DNA of 64,000 nt, taken from Hydrogenophaga sp. (GTDB taxonomy: Bacteria > Pseudomonadota > Gammaproteobacteria > Burkholderiales > Burkholderiaceae_C). Under the pieces are notes generated by a model that was given only the letters and a program-made list of their open reading frames with translations, was not told the DNA's origin and ran no database searches. Shown one piece after another: positions 62,067 to 64,000 of this stretch. Position 1 is the first letter of the stretch. Every line of letters starts with the position of its first letter. The stretch lies in assembly GCF_030373245.1 (NCBI RefSeq), contig NZ_JAUCZF010000004.1, positions 1 through 64,000 on the forward strand. The letters are read 5' to 3'. The position numbers were made by a program, and so were the translations under genes.

Positions 62067-62522
62067 ATGAACAATTCCCGCCGCACCGCCATCAAGACCA
62101 CGGGTGCTTTCGCCACCCTCGTCTCCCTCGGCATCGTGACCCAAAGCCAGGCCCAGGCCGCTGTTGACCGCGCCAGCTTCGCCGTCAAGACCCTGGACGA
62201 TGCCCTCAAGGCGATCGGTGGCACCCCAGCCACCAGCGACCAGGTGACCGTGGTGTCGCCCGATATCGCCGAAAACGGCGCCGTGGTGCCCGTGGGCGTG
62301 GTGTCCAAGCTGCCCAACACCACCGACCTGTATCTCATCATCGAGAAAAACCCGACGCCATTGGCCGCTGCTTTCATGATCGCGGCCGGGACCGCTGCCG
62401 ATGTGCAGACGCGCGTCAAGATGGGTCAGAGCACCAACGTGGTGGCCGTGGTCAAGGCCGATGGCAAGCTGTTCTCGGCCACCAAAGAAACCAAGGTCAC
62501 CCTCGGCGGATGCGGCGGCTGA
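62067..62522 (+). CDS. soxY: SoxY, thiosulfate-carrying protein
   Basis: 151 residues. Tat-like signal (RRTAIKTTGAFATLVSLGIVTQSQAQA). Ends in KVTLGGCGG, where the Cys carries the substrate. The LPNTTDLYLIIEKNPTPLAAAF block is SoxY-typical. Pairs with SoxZ, encoded 61 bases on. Confidence 0.97.
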   Translation: MNNSRRTAIKTTGAFATLVSLGIVTQSQAQAAVDRASFAVKTLDDALKAIGGTPATSDQVTVVSPDIAENGAVVPVGVVSKLPNTTDLYLIIEKNPTPLAAAFMIAAGTAADVQTRVKMGQSTNVVAVVKADGKLFSATKETKVTLGGCGG

Positions 62523-62583
62523 TTGCCCCGTCTTCACCCGACTTACCCCATTCCATTCATTCATTTCGATTCAGGAGTCCATC

Positions 62584-62895
62584 ATGGCTGATCCGATGCG
62601 CATCCGTGCCGCCCTCGCAGGCGACGAAACCACTGTCCGTGTGCTGATGTCCCACGTCATGGAGCCCGGCACCCGCAAAGACGCGTCCGGCGCTCTCATC
62701 CCCGCCCATTTCATTCAGGATGTCGAGGCCACTCACAACGGCAAGTCGGTGCTCAAGGCCATGTGGTCCGGCGCCGTGTCGCAAAACCCTTTCCTGTCGT
62801 TCAAGTTCAAGGGCGCTGCCAAGGGCGACAAGGTCACCGTCAAATGGTCCGACAACAAGGGCGAATCCCGTTCCGACGAAGCGACCATCGCCTGA
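62584..62895 (+). CDS. soxZ: SoxZ
   Basis: 103 residues. Ig-like fold: IRAALAGDETTVRVLMSHVMEPGTRKDASGALIPAHFI and VSQNPFLSFKFKGAAKGDKVTVKWSDNKG. No signal peptide; carried out with SoxY by the Tat system. AGGAG ribosome site. Confidence 0.97.
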   Translation: MADPMRIRAALAGDETTVRVLMSHVMEPGTRKDASGALIPAHFIQDVEATHNGKSVLKAMWSGAVSQNPFLSFKFKGAAKGDKVTVKWSDNKGESRSDEATIA

Positions 62896-62974
62896 CCTGG
62901 GCGGTGATCGATACGGCCAGCCACACACGTTGCTGGCCGTTTGTTTTTTAGGTGAAAAAAGAGGAGACTTCCAG

Positions 62975-63793
62975 ATGAAAAAACCAATGTCCTACCGCCC
63001 GCTCCTGCTGGCTATTGCGATGTCCGCCGGACTGAGCGCTGCGCATGCACAGAGCTCTGCTGCCGATGGCATCGCCAAGTACCGTGAGATGCTTCAGGAT
63101 GGAAACCCGGCCGAGCTTTTCGAAGCCAAGGGAGAAGACCTCTGGAAGCAAAAACGGGGTCCCAAGAACGCGTCGCTGGAGCAATGCGATCTGGGCAAGG
63201 GCCCTGGAGTGCTCAAGGGCGCATTCACAGAGCTGCCACGGTATTTCAAGGACACCGGCAAAGTCATGGATCTGGAAACCCGACTGATCCATTGCATGGT
63301 GACGCTGCAGGGCTTCACCGAAGCCGATTTGTACAAAGCAGCTCCCACCATTGGAAGAGGCGAGGGCGCCAATCTGGTCGCGATCACAACCTTCGTGGCC
63401 ACGCAGTCCAAGGGCATGCGCTTCAATCTCTCTCAATCCCATGAGAAGGAAAAAGTCATGTACGAAGTGGGCAAGCGCGCATTCTTCGCGCGCGGCGGCT
63501 CACACGATTTTTCATGCTCCTCCTGCCACGGTGTGGACGGTGGCCGTATCCGCCTGCAGGATCTGCCCAACCTGACCAAGAACCCGGGAGACGGCGTGGG
63601 CTTTGCCGCCTGGCCGGCTTACCGCGTGTCCAACGCACAGATGTGGACCATGCAGAAACGCCTCAACGACTGCTACCGCCAGCAGCGCTTTCCCGAACCC
63701 AAATTCGGCAGCGACGTCACGATTGCACTGGGTGTGTACATGGGCGTGAACGCTCAGGGTGCCGAATCCATCGTGCCCGCCATCAAGCGCTGA
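62975..63793 (+). CDS. soxA: SoxA, L-cysteine S-thiosulfotransferase subunit (single-heme type)
   Basis: 272 residues. The signal peptide ends GLSAAHAQ. Only one CxxCH is present (CSSCHGVDG, C-terminal domain); the N-terminal domain has lone Cys in LEQCDLGKG and LIHCMVTLQG instead of a heme site. The active-site Cys ligand is in RLNDCYRQQRFPEP. With SoxX it links thiosulfate to SoxY. Strong GAGGAG ribosome site. Confidence 0.95.
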   Translation: MKKPMSYRPLLLAIAMSAGLSAAHAQSSAADGIAKYREMLQDGNPAELFEAKGEDLWKQKRGPKNASLEQCDLGKGPGVLKGAFTELPRYFKDTGKVMDLETRLIHCMVTLQGFTEADLYKAAPTIGRGEGANLVAITTFVATQSKGMRFNLSQSHEKEKVMYEVGKRAFFARGGSHDFSCSSCHGVDGGRIRLQDLPNLTKNPGDGVGFAAWPAYRVSNAQMWTMQKRLNDCYRQQRFPEPKFGSDVTIALGVYMGVNAQGAESIVPAIKR

Positions 63794-63808
63794 TCAGGAG
63801 ACCCCAAG

Positions 63809-64000
63809 ATGAACAAGACCATGAAGATTGCGCTGATTCCCGCTGCTGCATTGTTGCTGGCCGCCTGCTCTTCGTCGCCCTCGGGGGCCGACTACGACAA
63901 GATTGCCCTGCAGGTGAAACAGAACTCGTTCCAGGCCAAAGGCATTGCCACCATGGACCGTCTGCAACCGGACGAAGCCAACAGCCTGTGCAGCGCTGCC
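63809..64000 (+). CDS. soxX: SoxX, cytochrome subunit (partial, cut by window end)
   Basis: First 64 codons only. Lipoprotein-like signal (AAALLLAACSSSPSG), then DKIALQVKQNSFQAKGIATMDRLQPDEANSLCSAA, which fits the N-terminal part of SoxX. CAGGAG precedes the ATG, 15 bases after soxA. The heme site would lie beyond the edge. Confidence 0.88.
   Translation, partial: MNKTMKIALIPAAALLLAACSSSPSGADYDKIALQVKQNSFQAKGIATMDRLQPDEANSLCSAA

Overview
The window is a GC-rich stretch from a betaproteobacterium, most likely Comamonadaceae and Hydrogenophaga-like. This is an inference from gene content and protein character: green-type form IA RuBisCO in a cbbLSQO order, a CbbR-controlled cbbYEFPTZA cluster, a soxCD-YZ-AX cluster with soxEF, an XdhAB/BMP-transporter purine cluster, and the compact palindromic repeats common in that family. 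No phylogenetic comparison was possible. The gene set implies facultative chemolithoautotrophy on reduced sulfur, with organic nitrogen (purines) as a scavenged resource.

Layout. 0.2-2.2 kb: a small lipoprotein, a FlgB/FlgC-like rod-domain protein and a transglutaminase-like protease. 2.2-17.2 kb: a purine uptake and catabolism island. It holds xanthine dehydrogenase (xdhA, xdhB), a divergent LysR regulator, a BMP-type nucleoside/purine ABC transporter (ATPase, two permeases, two substrate-binding proteins), a Rieske oxygenase, an adenosine/adenine deaminase, a cupin protein and guanine deaminase. 17.2-20.1 kb: a bd-type (short Q-loop, cyanide-insensitive-like) quinol oxidase with its own GbsR/MarR regulator. 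20.2-26.3 kb: housekeeping genes (dcd, DUF4136 lipoprotein, zinc metallopeptidase, rhlE, apaH, CNNM/CorC-type CBS protein).

26.3-33.1 kb: first Calvin-cycle cluster, cbbR | cbbL-cbbS-cbbQ-cbbO plus a small unknown gene. 33.3-36.4 kb: a compact three-gene unit made of a secreted Ser/Gly-rich repeat protein, divergent from a DUF6502 protein that overlaps a DUF5666 lipoprotein. Three copies of a 17-bp palindrome lie between them. This is the best candidate here for an undescribed system. 36.4-47.2 kb: accessory genes. These include a nuclease-XPD-like helicase facing an MmcB-like nuclease gene across a possible LexA box, SlyX, an orphan flavocytochrome-c-type flavoprotein, a phytase-like esterase, hicAB, an AT-rich islet bracketed by inverted 23-bp repeats, a higBA-like toxin-antitoxin pair and an M48 protease.

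47.3-56.0 kb: second Calvin-cycle cluster, cbbR2 | cbbY-cbbE-cbbF-cbbP-cbbT-cbbZ-cbbA. It covers RuBP regeneration and phosphoglycolate/XuBP clean-up. 56.1-64.0 kb: sulfur oxidation. cytochrome c4, soxF and soxE run leftward; an ArsR-type regulator, soxC, soxD, a cytochrome c, soxY, soxZ, soxA and soxX (cut by the window edge) run rightward. Sox enzymes would feed electrons to cytochromes for the CO2 fixation encoded by the two cbb clusters.

No tRNA, rRNA, CRISPR array or recognisable transposase was seen. A family of GC-rich palindromic repeats recurs between cbb genes. Two related sequences appear to have been absorbed in frame into xdhA.
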